A stretch of DNA of 64,000 nucleotides from Blattabacterium cuenoti (lineage in GTDB: Bacteria > Bacteroidota > Bacteroidia > Flavobacteriales > Blattabacteriaceae), in contig NZ_CP059192.1 of assembly GCF_014251595.1 (NCBI RefSeq), positions 420,468-484,467 on the forward strand, read 5' to 3'. Position numbers and translations under genes: made by a program. Positions 56,248-64,000 of the stretch are shown here, piece after piece; positions within the stretch are counted from its first letter, which is position 1; each line of letters opens with the position of its first letter. Under the pieces are notes generated by a model. The model did no database searches. It had not been told where the DNA came from and saw only the letters and a list, made by a program, of their open reading frames with translations.

Positions 56248-58815
56248 ATGAATAAAAACAAAACTTTTGATCACAAAAAAAAAGAAGAAACTCCATTAAT
56301 TAAGCAATATAATAATATAAAAACTAAATATCCAGATACAATTTTATTATTTCAAGTTGGAGATTTTTATGAAACTTTTGGAGAAGATGCCATTAAATGT
56401 TCACAAACATTAAATATCGTTTTAACCAAACGATCTCATATGAATTTAGCTGGATTTCCTTATCATTCTTTAAAGACTTACTTACCAAAATTAATACGTT
56501 CAGGATTTCGTGTCGCAATTTGTGACCAACTAGAAGAACCCAAAAAAGGAAAAAATATTGTAAAAAGAGGAGTGATCGAACTAGTTACTCCAGGAGTATC
56601 TATAGATGAAAATATTATATTACCCAAATCAAATAATTTTTTGGCTTCTATTCATGTAGGAAAAAATCTTAATCTAGGATTAAGTTTTTTAGATATTTCT
56701 ACTGGAGAATTTTTGGTAACAGAAGATACGAAAAATAATATATTACAATATTTAAAACATTTTCATCCCAGTGAAATACTTTTTCAAAAAAAAGAAAAAA
56801 AATTTTTTGATCAATTATTAAAAGGAAAATATTATACATTTCTAATGGAGGATTGGGTATTTAATTATTCATTTGCATATGAAAAATTAATATCACACTT
56901 TCAAATTAATTCTTTAAAAGGATTTGGTATTAATGATTTAAAATTGGGAATCATTTCTTGTGGAGCAATTTTATCTTATTTACACAACACTTTACATTTT
57001 AATATAAAACATATTTCTACTATACAAAAAATAAAAAAGGAAGAATATATGTGGATTGATGATTTTACATTTCGTAATTTAGAAATATTTCATCCCTTAA
57101 ATAAAGAAGGAGTTTCTTTAATCAAGATACTAGACCATACTCTTACTCCTATGGGAGGAAGGTTATTGAAAAATTGGATTCTTTTTCCTTTAAAAAATTT
57201 ATTTTATATCCAAGAACGTCTTCAAATAGTACAAGAATTGTGTACTCATAACATAATACGTCTTTTCATAAAAAATAAACTAAAAAATATTTATGATGTA
57301 GAAAGAATAATATCCAAAATAGCCATTGGAAAAATTACACCACGAGAGATGTATACATTATATAAATCGTTGATTTCTATAACAGAAATACAAAAAAAAT
57401 TTCTATCTCATAAATCTGAAATTTTTATGAAACTTGGAAAATCTTTTCAAGATTGTAATTTAATATGTGAAAAAATTGCTTCAACAATAGAAGAAAATCC
57501 TCCATATCAAATTGAAAAAGGAAAAGGAAATGTTATTATTAAAGGTTTTTCTAAAGAATTAGATGAAATTCGTTTGATGTATTTTTCTCAAAAAGAATAT
57601 TTAGAAGAACTTTGCTCAATAGAAAAAATAAAAACAGGAATTAATAATTTAAAAATTGGATATAACAATATTTTTGGATATTTTTTTGAAGTTAAAATGT
57701 CTAAAATAGAAAAAGTTCCATCTTATTGGAGACAAAAACAAACATTGACAAATTCTGTTCGATATATCACAGATGAGTTAAAAAATTATGAACTCAAAAT
57801 TTTTGATGCAGAACAAAAAATATTTTCTTTGGAAAAAGAAATTTTTTATAATCTAATTAATCAAATATTAGAAAATATAAAAATTTTACAAAAAAATGCA
57901 AAAACTATTGCAAAATTAGATGTATTATGTTCGTTTTCTAATTTAGCATTAGAAAATAATTATGTGAAACCAAAAGTTAATAATTCTTTAAAAATTTCAA
58001 TAATAAAAGGTAGACATCCAGTTATTGAAAGACAATTTATTTCCAAAGCATCTTACATTCCTAATGATATTATTTTAAATAAATTCAATAAACAGATATT
58101 AATCATTACAGGCCCCAATATGTCAGGTAAATCTGCTATTTTACGTCAAACTGCGATTATTATACTTATGTCTCATATTGGGTGTTTTATTCCTGCTAAA
58201 TATGCAGAAATAGGATTAATAGATAAAATATTCAGTAGAGTTGGAGCGTCTGATAACATTTCTATAGGAGAATCTACTTTTATGGTAGAAATGAATGAAA
58301 CCGCAAATATACTCAATAATCTTTCCAAAAGAAGTTTTTTAATATTAGATGAAATAGGAAGAGGAACAAGTACTTATGATGGAATTTCAATAGCAAAATC
58401 TATCATAGAATTTTTACATGAAAAAAATTTACGTCCTCTAACCTTATTTGCTACACATTATCACGAATTAAATGAAATGAGTCTCTTCTTTAAAAGAATA
58501 AAAAACTATCATGTATCTGTAAAAAAAACAAATAATAACGTTATTTTTATGCGAAAGCTAATATACGGAGGAAGTAAACATAGCTTTGGAATTTATGTAG
58601 CTAAAATGTCTGGTATGCCCATAGAAATTATTGAAAAAGCAAAAAAAACATTAAACATATTAAAAAAAAATAAAACGGAAATAAATAAAAAAAAAGCTCT
58701 TCAATTGTTAAAAAAAATAATTTGTTCTTTAAAAACAATAAAAAATATTAATTCTTTATCATTACAAGACGCCACTATAAAAATTTATGAAATTAAAAAT
58801 TTATTAGATTGTTAA
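56248..58815 (+). CDS. mutS: DNA mismatch repair protein MutS
   Basis: An 855-residue mismatch sensor. The mismatch wedge G-D-F-Y-E-T-F-G-E-D-A is near residues 38-48, Walker A is G-P-N-M-S-G-K-S near 627, Walker B L-D-E-I-G-R-G-T-S-T-Y-D-G near 702, and T-H-Y-H-E-L near 740. Complete length; the far C-terminal tetramer region is short. Kept despite genome reduction; mutL is not in the window. tRNA genes follow 48 bases later. Confidence 0.97.
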   Translation: MNKNKTFDHKKKEETPLIKQYNNIKTKYPDTILLFQVGDFYETFGEDAIKCSQTLNIVLTKRSHMNLAGFPYHSLKTYLPKLIRSGFRVAICDQLEEPKKGKNIVKRGVIELVTPGVSIDENIILPKSNNFLASIHVGKNLNLGLSFLDISTGEFLVTEDTKNNILQYLKHFHPSEILFQKKEKKFFDQLLKGKYYTFLMEDWVFNYSFAYEKLISHFQINSLKGFGINDLKLGIISCGAILSYLHNTLHFNIKHISTIQKIKKEEYMWIDDFTFRNLEIFHPLNKEGVSLIKILDHTLTPMGGRLLKNWILFPLKNLFYIQERLQIVQELCTHNIIRLFIKNKLKNIYDVERIISKIAIGKITPREMYTLYKSLISITEIQKKFLSHKSEIFMKLGKSFQDCNLICEKIASTIEENPPYQIEKGKGNVIIKGFSKELDEIRLMYFSQKEYLEELCSIEKIKTGINNLKIGYNNIFGYFFEVKMSKIEKVPSYWRQKQTLTNSVRYITDELKNYELKIFDAEQKIFSLEKEIFYNLINQILENIKILQKNAKTIAKLDVLCSFSNLALENNYVKPKVNNSLKISIIKGRHPVIERQFISKASYIPNDIILNKFNKQILIITGPNMSGKSAILRQTAIIILMSHIGCFIPAKYAEIGLIDKIFSRVGASDNISIGESTFMVEMNETANILNNLSKRSFLILDEIGRGTSTYDGISIAKSIIEFLHEKNLRPLTLFATHYHELNEMSLFFKRIKNYHVSVKKTNNNVIFMRKLIYGGSKHSFGIYVAKMSGMPIEIIEKAKKTLNILKKNKTEINKKKALQLLKKIICSLKTIKNINSLSLQDATIKIYEIKNLLDC

Positions 58816-58863
58816 AATTTGCTACATATATAAAAGTGTATTTAAATTAGTTAGTATAAAAAT

Positions 58864-58936
58864 GCGAGAATAGCTCAGTTGGTAGAGCACAACCTTGCCA
58901 AGGTTGGGGCCGCGGGTTCAATTCCCGTTTCTCGCT
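58864..58936 (+). tRNA. tRNA-Gly (anticodon GCC)
   Basis: A 73-base cloverleaf: GCGAGAA pairs with TTCTCGC, anticodon arm CAACC-TTGCCAA-GGTTG, T arm GCGGG-TTCAATT-CCCGT. With tRNA-Gly(TCC) at 51501-51573 it covers all glycine codons by wobble. Confidence 0.97.
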
Positions 58937-58948
58937 TTTTAATTAAAT

Positions 58949-59033
58949 GCCCGGATGGTGGAATTGGTAGACACACAGGACTTAAAATCCTGTGATCATT
59001 GTGATCGTACGGGTTCAACTCCCGTTCCGGGTA
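58949..59033 (+). tRNA. tRNA-Leu (anticodon TAA)
   Basis: An 85-base type II tRNA: GCCCGGA pairs with TCCGGGT (one G-T pair), anticodon arm CAGGA-CTTAAAA-TCCTG, long variable arm, T arm ACGGG-TTCAACT-CCCGT, discriminator A. It reads TTA, the dominant leucine codon in this A+T-rich DNA. Only 6 bases separate it from the guaB stop. Confidence 0.97.
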
Positions 59034-59039
59034 TATTTT

Positions 59040-60506
59040 TCACTGGCTATAATTAAAATAATTAGGTGATTCTTTAGTAATGTTTACACTATGTGGATGA
59101 TTTTCTTTTAATCCTGAATTTGTAATTCTTACAAATTTAGCAGTCCTCATAAGCTCCGTAATAGAAGAAACTCCACAATACCCCATTCCAGAACGTAAAC
59201 CTCCACAAATTTGATAAATAACATCTTTTATTTTTCCTTTATAAGGAACAATAGCTTCAATTCCTTCTGGAACAGATTTTTCGTTAAATTGAAAATAACG
59301 ATCTCCACTTCCTCTTTTCATAGCTATTAATGATCCCATTCCTACATAAGTTTTAAACTTTCTTCCCTGAAAAATAACCTCTTCTCCCGGAGCTTCATCT
59401 GTACCAGCAAACAAACTTCCAATCATAACCGAACTAGCTCCAGCAGCAATAGCTTTTACCACATCTCCTGAATATCTGATTCCTCCATCAGAAATAATAC
59501 TAATATTTCTTTTTTTAGCATATTCATATACATCATTAATAGCCGTAATTTGTGGCATTCCTACTCCAGCTATAACTCTTGTTGTGCAAATGGATCCTGA
59601 TCCAATTCCTACCTTTAAAACAGAAGTACCTGCATCAATCAAATCTTTAGCTCCCTTCATCGTCACTATATTTCCTGTTAACAATGTTATCTTCGGAAAA
59701 GAATGCCTAATTAATTTTATTGTATTTAATATTCTAGAAGAATGACCATGCGCTGAATCTATAGCTATAATATCTGCTCCCACTTTGACTAGAGCATCTA
59801 CTCGTTCTAAAGTTTTTTTATCGATTCCAACAGCGGCACCTACACGTAAACGACCTTTAGAATCTTTACAAGCATTAGGGTGTTTAATCAAATTATCAAT
59901 ATCTCTAATTGTGATTAATCCCACTAATTTATTATAATCATCTATAATAGGTAATTTTTCTATTCTTCTTTTTAATAAAATACTTTTTGCTTTTTCTAAA
60001 GTGATATTTTTTTTAGATGTCACTAACTTTTCTTTCGTCATCACTTCCTCAACTAAAGAATCTAAATCGGTACGATATTTTATATCTCTTCTGGTAATAA
60101 TTCCTACTAATGAATGATCTTTTTCTATGACAGGTAATCCCGAAATTTTAAATTTTTTCATAAGATATTGAGCGTATCTTAATGTTGAATTTCTAGAAAG
60201 AGTAATAGGATCATCTATCATTCCACTTTCACTTCTTTTAACTCTATAAACCTCTTCTGATTGATTTTCTATATTCATATTTTTATGAATAATCCCTATT
60301 CCCCCTTCTCTAGCTATAGAGATAGCTAAAGAAGATTCTGTTACTGTATCCATAGCGGCACTTAATATCGGAATATTCATAGTAATATCAAGTGTAAGAG
60401 AAGTTTTAAGAGAAACTTCTGATGGAAGAATCGAAGAATAAGAAGGGACAAGCAATACATCATCAAAAGTAAGAGCTTCTTTTAAAATCTTTTTATTTAA
60501 AGACAT
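59040..60506 (-). CDS. guaB: IMP dehydrogenase
   Basis: A 488-residue enzyme oxidising IMP to XMP, the committed step to GTP. N-terminal catalytic part T-F-D-D-V-L-L-V-P; two CBS domains at about 95-205; the active-site cysteine is in [10 protein letters not shown] near 303; the flap has M-G-S-L-I-A-M. I start at the ATG 60506 (M-S-L-N-K-K), since the 17 upstream residues are Ile/Lys-rich and unlike any IMPDH. Convergent with the tRNA-Leu gene. Confidence 0.97.
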   Translation of the reverse strand: MSLNKKILKEALTFDDVLLVPSYSSILPSEVSLKTSLTLDITMNIPILSAAMDTVTESSLAISIAREGGIGIIHKNMNIENQSEEVYRVKRSESGMIDDPITLSRNSTLRYAQYLMKKFKISGLPVIEKDHSLVGIITRRDIKYRTDLDSLVEEVMTKEKLVTSKKNITLEKAKSILLKRRIEKLPIIDDYNKLVGLITIRDIDNLIKHPNACKDSKGRLRVGAAVGIDKKTLERVDALVKVGADIIAIDSAHGHSSRILNTIKLIRHSFPKITLLTGNIVTMKGAKDLIDAGTSVLKVGIGSGSICTTRVIAGVGMPQITAINDVYEYAKKRNISIISDGGIRYSGDVVKAIAAGASSVMIGSLFAGTDEAPGEEVIFQGRKFKTYVGMGSLIAMKRGSGDRYFQFNEKSVPEGIEAIVPYKGKIKDVIYQICGGLRSGMGYCGVSSITELMRTAKFVRITNSGLKENHPHSVNITKESPNYFNYSQ

Positions 60507-60661
60507 AATTTTTATTTTAAAATATATAATTTTGCATATATTATGGTTTATAAACACATAATATTCTTATTTTCAAATCAAAGAGAAAAATAAAATCTAG
60601 TTATGCTCGTCTTTTATAAAAATACAAATAATGATATATTTTTTCATTCCAAATTTTTATA

Positions 60662-60669
60662 TAAATTTG
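60662..60669 (+). promoter_or_regulatory. Candidate Bacteroidota -7 box before the lipoprotein gene
   Basis: TAAATTTG matches the Bacteroidota -7 consensus TAnnTTTG and lies 35 bases before the ATG. No convincing -33 TTTG is seen at the right distance. In such A+T-rich DNA the match is weak evidence. Confidence 0.3.
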
Positions 60670-60703
60670 CCCAGAATATGTAATAACTGAAATACTATCG
60701 ATT

Positions 60704-60985
60704 ATGATGAAAAAATTAAGAATTACAGTCACGACCATCTTATTAGCAATGTTTTTGTTTACTATTAGTTGTAACAACAAAAATAAAAATGAAAGTAACT
60801 CTACTACAACAGAAGAGGAAAAAACAGCTAATAATAATGAAAATCAAACAGATTCTACTAGCACAAATACTCCTCCTACAACTAGTGAGGATCCCTCAAA
60901 AAATAACAATAATGAGGAAAATAACAATAGTCCATCCGAAAAAGAAAAAATAACAACTGAGGAAAACGATAAGAATAATAAATAA
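60704..60985 (+). CDS. Orphan lipoprotein, low-complexity Asn/Thr/Glu-rich
   Basis: A 93-residue protein (or 92 from the second ATG at 60707). Residues 1-22 form a signal peptide (K-K, hydrophobic core, L-F-T-I-S-C), with a lipobox cysteine at 23. The mature 70 residues are almost only Asn, Glu, Thr, Ser, Lys and Pro, with runs such as N-N-N-N-E-E-N-N-N, and are probably unstructured. I do not recognise a family. It has its own transcription unit, between divergent guaB and a strong terminator shared with rplS. The clear signal, low hydrophobicity and lack of stops argue for a real, exported, lipid-anchored product; the function is unknown. Confidence 0.7.
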   Translation: MMKKLRITVTTILLAMFLFTISCNNKNKNESNSTTTEEEKTANNNENQTDSTSTNTPPTTSEDPSKNNNNEENNNSPSEKEKITTEENDKNNK

Positions 60986-61007
60986 AAATATAAAAGGGAA
61001 AAGAAGA

Positions 61008-61044
61008 AAAAGTGAAAAAAGTGTACAACACTTTTTTCACTTTT
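61008..61044. terminator. Perfect 17-bp bidirectional terminator, overlapping the rplS stop
   Basis: Arms 61008-61024 and 61028-61044 are exact inverted repeats around a 3-base ACA loop, with runs of A and T inside the stem. It lies after the orphan lipoprotein and includes the last codons and stop of rplS, so one DNA element can end both convergent transcripts. Confidence 0.8.
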
Positions 61045-61381
61045 CAGCTTTAATCCTTGCTTTTTTACCTTTCAAAGCTCTAAAATAATAAATTTTCGAT
61101 CTTCGAACTTTCCCTTTTTTATTTATTTCTATTTTACGTATATTAGGTTGATTGAATATAAATATACGTTCTATTCCTATTCCTGCACTTATTTTACGAA
61201 TAGTAAATGTTTTTGTTAAACCTTTTCCTTGTTTTTTTATAACAACCCCTTTAAAAGATTGAATTCTTGTTTTTTCTCCTTCTTTAATTTCGAAAAAAAC
61301 AGTAATCGTATCGCCCGAATGAAACGAAGGAAAATCATTTTTAGATAAAAATTTATCTTCTGTATATTTTTTTTGAAACAT
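61037..61381 (-). CDS. rplS: 50S ribosomal protein L19
   Basis: A 114-residue protein at the 30S-50S interface. Family pattern: F-H-S-G-D-T-I-T-V near residue 20, E-K-T-R-I-Q-S-F-K-G-V-V-I near 36, T-F-T-I-R-K-I-S-A-G-I-G-I-E-R near 57 and S-K-I-Y-Y-F-R near 95. Complete. Its 3' end forms part of a terminator hairpin. glmM lies 12 bases upstream on the same strand. Confidence 0.97.
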   Translation of the reverse strand: MFQKKYTEDKFLSKNDFPSFHSGDTITVFFEIKEGEKTRIQSFKGVVIKKQGKGLTKTFTIRKISAGIGIERIFIFNQPNIRKIEINKKGKVRRSKIYYFRALKGKKARIKAEK

Positions 61382-61393
61382 AATTTAATTTTA

Positions 61394-62788
61394 TTAAAAT
61401 GAAATGTTTTTTATTTCACATATGATATTTTTAGATAAAAAATTTGCTCTTTTTTTTGAAGAACTTTCTGTATGTATTCTAATAATATTTTCGGTATTCG
61501 ATTTTCGGATATGTATCCATTCATTATGTTTCAAATAAATTTTAATTCCATCATTAAAATCCATTTTTTTTCCTTGATATTTCTTTTTTATTGTTTTTAA
61601 CAATATTTTAATTTGTTCATGAGAAGAAAATCGAATTTTCTTTTTTGACATAAAATAATTGGAATATCTTTTTTTTAATTTAGATAATGGAATATTATTC
61701 AATTTAGCGATTTGAGTTAGAAATAATGCAATTCCGATCAATGCATCTCTTCCATAACGAAAATTAGGATAAATTATTCCTCCATTTCCTTCTCCCCCAA
61801 TAACGGCATGAACTTCTTTCATTTTTTTTACAACATGTATTTCTCCAACAGGAGTAGAATAATAAGGAACTCCTTTTTTAATAGAAAGATCTTTTAATGC
61901 ATGAGAAGAAGACAAGGTTGAAACAATAGGTCCCAATTGATTTTCTAATATATAATCTGCAATGGACACCAAAGTATATTCTTCTCCAAAAAATTCTCCA
62001 TTTTCGCAAATAAATACTACACGATCTACATCAGGATCTACAGAAATCCCCAAATTTGCTTTTATATCCGGTACTTTTTTACAGATTTCCTTTAAGTTTT
62101 TTTCAATAGGTTCTGGATTATGCACAAAATCACCATGAGGATTACAATACATTTTGATGACATTAACTCCTAAATATTTTAATAAAATAGGGACAGCTAT
62201 TCCTCCTGTTGAATTAATTCCATCCACTACAATTTTTAATTTAGAATTTTTAATGATATTTTTATCTATAATAGGTAATGAAAGAATTTTTTCTATATGT
62301 TTATGAATATAATTTTTTTTGTAAAAAAGACTACCTAATTTTTTATATGACGAAAAATTGAAATATTTTTTTTCTACTATATAAAACAATTTTTTAAAAT
62401 CTTCTTCAGATAAAAATTCTCCATAAGAATTAAACATTTTTAATCCATTCCAATTTTTAGGATTATGACTTGCCGTTAACATAACTCCACCATCAGCTTT
62501 TTCATTCATGACAGCTATTCCAACAGTAGGAGTTGTAGATAAACCAATATTTACAACATTTACTCCTAAAGTTTGAAAAGTAATTATTAAAAATTCTTGA
62601 AATAAAAGAGAAGAGATTCTACCATCTCTTCCTAAGATTATAAAAAATTTCTTTTTATTTTTATATTTTCGTTTCATCCAGGAAACATATCCTGCAGAAA
62701 ACTGAATTATATCTATGGGAGAAAACCCATTTCCTACTTTCCCCCCCAATGTTCCTCTTATTCCAGATGAAGATTTTACAAGTGTCAA
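61394..62788 (-). CDS. glmM: Phosphoglucosamine mutase (phosphohexomutase family)
   Basis: A 464-residue alpha-D-phosphohexomutase. Seen are S-S-S-G-I-R-G-T near residue 6, the phosphoserine loop T-A-S-H-N-P-K-N-W-N-G near 100, the metal site D-P-D-V-D-R near 250 and the sugar loop G-G-E-G-N-G-G near 332, with R-x-S-N-T-E-N near 440 for phosphate. The G-E-G-N-G-G loop favours GlmM (GlcN-6-P to GlcN-1-P for UDP-GlcNAc); phosphomannomutase is possible. The start is TTG at 62786-62788. It precedes rplS. Confidence 0.9.
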   Translation of the reverse strand: MTLVKSSSGIRGTLGGKVGNGFSPIDIIQFSAGYVSWMKRKYKNKKKFFIILGRDGRISSLLFQEFLIITFQTLGVNVVNIGLSTTPTVGIAVMNEKADGGVMLTASHNPKNWNGLKMFNSYGEFLSEEDFKKLFYIVEKKYFNFSSYKKLGSLFYKKNYIHKHIEKILSLPIIDKNIIKNSKLKIVVDGINSTGGIAVPILLKYLGVNVIKMYCNPHGDFVHNPEPIEKNLKEICKKVPDIKANLGISVDPDVDRVVFICENGEFFGEEYTLVSIADYILENQLGPIVSTLSSSHALKDLSIKKGVPYYSTPVGEIHVVKKMKEVHAVIGGEGNGGIIYPNFRYGRDALIGIALFLTQIAKLNNIPLSKLKKRYSNYFMSKKKIRFSSHEQIKILLKTIKKKYQGKKMDFNDGIKIYLKHNEWIHIRKSNTENIIRIHTESSSKKRANFLSKNIICEIKNISF

Positions 62789-62842
62789 AAATAATTGAAT
62801 TTTTTATTACAAACAAAAATACAAAAATTAAATTTTTTTGAT

Positions 62843-64000
62843 TTATTCAAATTCTACAATTTTTATAGGTGTAGTTTTGTTTATAACAAATAAAGAAGGA
62901 AAAAATATTGTAATAAAACAAATAAAAATTATAGACAAATTAATCATGATAATATGATATATATTTATATAAATAGGCACAAAATCAACAAAATATTGTA
63001 TTTTATTTAATGATATTAAATGAAATTTTTTTTGTAATGCTAATAAAGTGATTCCAACACTATTTCCTATTAGTAAAGAAGGGAATAATATTTGTATCAT
63101 ATAAAATAAAAATATTTTATGTATAACCTGATTTCTAGCTCCTAAAATTTTTAAAATACCTATAGTTCTAATTCTTTCTAAAAGAAGTATTAAAACAAAT
63201 ACAATCATATTAATAGTTACAGATACCAAAATGATAAAACTGATAACAATAATATTTGTATCGAATATGTTGATCCATTTGATAATATCATGGTTATTTT
63301 GAATGGTTTTTACTATAAATTCTTCAGGTATTTTTTTAAAAATTTTTTTCTTTATATTCTCATAAGAAACAAAAATTTCAAATTTTTCTACAAAATCTTT
63401 ATTCCGTCCGAAAATTTGTTGAATAGATTTTATATTTCCAATAATATATACATCATCAAATTCTGCTATTCCAGTTTCATATAAACCAGAAACTATAAAT
63501 TTTTTAGAAAAAATAATAGGATTTCCTTTTTTATTAAAAAAAATAAAATCTATTTTAATATTTGATCCAACACTTAATCCTAGAGATAAGGATGCTTTTT
63601 TAGATAAAAAAATATTTTTATGACACGATAAATCTTTATTTAAAAAATTTTTCTTGATTAAGAAATATTGAAAAAAAACAGGATTATAATCCTCATATAT
63701 CCCTTTAAATATGTATTGACTTATTTTATGATTTGTAGAAATGATCACATTATTTTCAGCAATTCCGTAAATTTTTTTAACTAAATTATATTTAAAAAAT
63801 TTCTTTTTTTTTATAGAAAAAAAAGAAGAACTTGCTTTTAAATCATTTTTATGTATAATAATTTGTCCTCTAATATTTAATAGTTTATTTTTTATGATTT
63901 CTTTAAAACCGAATCCTATAGAAAAAGTTAAAAAAGATATAATCAAACCAAAAATTATTGTTGTTTGTGTTATGAGAACTATTATTCTAAGAGTTTGATT
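62843..64000 (-). CDS. LolC/LolE-type (FtsX family) ABC permease, N-terminus cut by right edge
   Basis: At least 385 codons; the frame is open to base 64000, so the first residues lie outside. A membrane helix (I-I-F-G-L-I-I-S-F-L) precedes a periplasmic MacB-like domain with G-Q-I-I-I-H, then three C-terminal helices of the FtsX domain including E-R-I-R-T-I-G-I-L-K-I-L-G-A, the hallmark coupling motif. With a LolD ATPase it would release lipoproteins such as BamD and LptE from the inner membrane. LolC and LolE cannot be told apart; other FtsX-family exporters are less likely. It is 54 bases upstream of glmM. Confidence 0.88.
   Translation of the reverse strand, partial: NQTLRIIVLITQTTIIFGLIISFLTFSIGFGFKEIIKNKLLNIRGQIIIHKNDLKASSSFFSIKKKKFFKYNLVKKIYGIAENNVIISTNHKISQYIFKGIYEDYNPVFFQYFLIKKNFLNKDLSCHKNIFLSKKASLSLGLSVGSNIKIDFIFFNKKGNPIIFSKKFIVSGLYETGIAEFDDVYIIGNIKSIQQIFGRNKDFVEKFEIFVSYENIKKKIFKKIPEEFIVKTIQNNHDIIKWINIFDTNIIVISFIILVSVTINMIVFVLILLLERIRTIGILKILGARNQVIHKIFLFYMIQILFPSLLIGNSVGITLLALQKKFHLISLNKIQYFVDFVPIYINIYHIIMINLSIIFICFITIFFPSLFVINKTTPIKIVEFE

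Overview
The window is extremely A+T-rich and tightly packed, with homopolymer A and T runs everywhere, genes that overlap or abut, and almost no spacer. The protein families and gene neighbourhoods are those of Bacteroidota/Flavobacteriales: Bacteroidota-type omega subunit, DUF3276 PUR-alpha protein, long NusB, ribosomal protein THX, a sigma-54 activator followed by lptE-secG-groESL, and a tRNA-tuf-tRNA-secE-nusG-rpl-rpoBC block. The base composition, shrunken proteins, gene remnants and absence of any insertion sequence, phage gene, CRISPR array or transposase fit an obligate insect endosymbiont. Blattabacterium of cockroaches is my best guess, because the repertoire (mutS, pncB, type II NADH dehydrogenase, menaquinone genes, several transporters) seems too broad for Sulcia-sized genomes. 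This assignment is inference from gene content.

Layout. 1-5.1 kb: ftsH (cut by the left edge), rsfS, birA, yidC, pyrG. 5.2-6.6 kb: SRP RNA and clpX. 6.6-13.2 kb: obgE, adk, lpd, a transaldolase, rpoZ, a shortened bamD, ferritin, dapA and an RRM protein. 13.3-20 kb: pncB, miaB, a sigma-54 activator, lptE, secG, groES and groEL, closed by a bidirectional terminator shared with kdsC. 20-25.8 kb: kdsC with a decayed paralogue fragment, DUF3276, an ABC exporter, nusB, yajC, frameshifted coaE, a tiny THX gene and a zinc metallopeptidase. 25.9-36 kb: ndh, menF, a hotdog thioesterase, idi, a pterin synthase, gcvT, a MATE transporter, a DEAD-box helicase, aroC, and miaA, which runs into an antisense tRNA-Val. 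36-39 kb: folC and glnS. 39-51.8 kb: a long minus-strand block of four tRNAs, tuf, tRNA-Trp, secE, nusG, rplK-rplA-rplJ-rplL and rpoB-rpoC. 51.8-58.8 kb: lspA, ileS, mutS. 58.8-64 kb: tRNA-Gly, tRNA-Leu, guaB, an orphan low-complexity lipoprotein, rplS, glmM and a LolC/E-type permease cut by the right edge.

How the genes work together. Most encode information processing: transcription core, ribosomal proteins, tRNAs and their modification, two tRNA synthetases, chaperonin and proteases. A second theme is maintenance of a Gram-negative outer membrane: yidC, secE/G, yajC, bamD, lptE, kdsC, lspA, a LolC/E permease, glmM. A third is provisioning and cofactors: aroC and dapA for amino acids; menF plus thioesterase and ndh for a menaquinone chain; birA, pncB, coaE, folC and a pterin synthase for cofactors.

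Most informative observations: (i) a sigma-54-type -24/-12 promoter with an upstream palindrome before groESL, 0.8 kb downstream of a sensorless sigma-54 activator; (ii) coaE broken at an A9 tract but conserved beyond it; (iii) glnS reading in frame about 150 codons upstream of the first common start codon, with no ATG/GTG/TTG available at its N-terminus; (iv) a bamD that has lost its N-terminal repeats; (v) proteins extended into antisense RNA or protein genes after losing stop codons. I found no clearly new multi-gene system.
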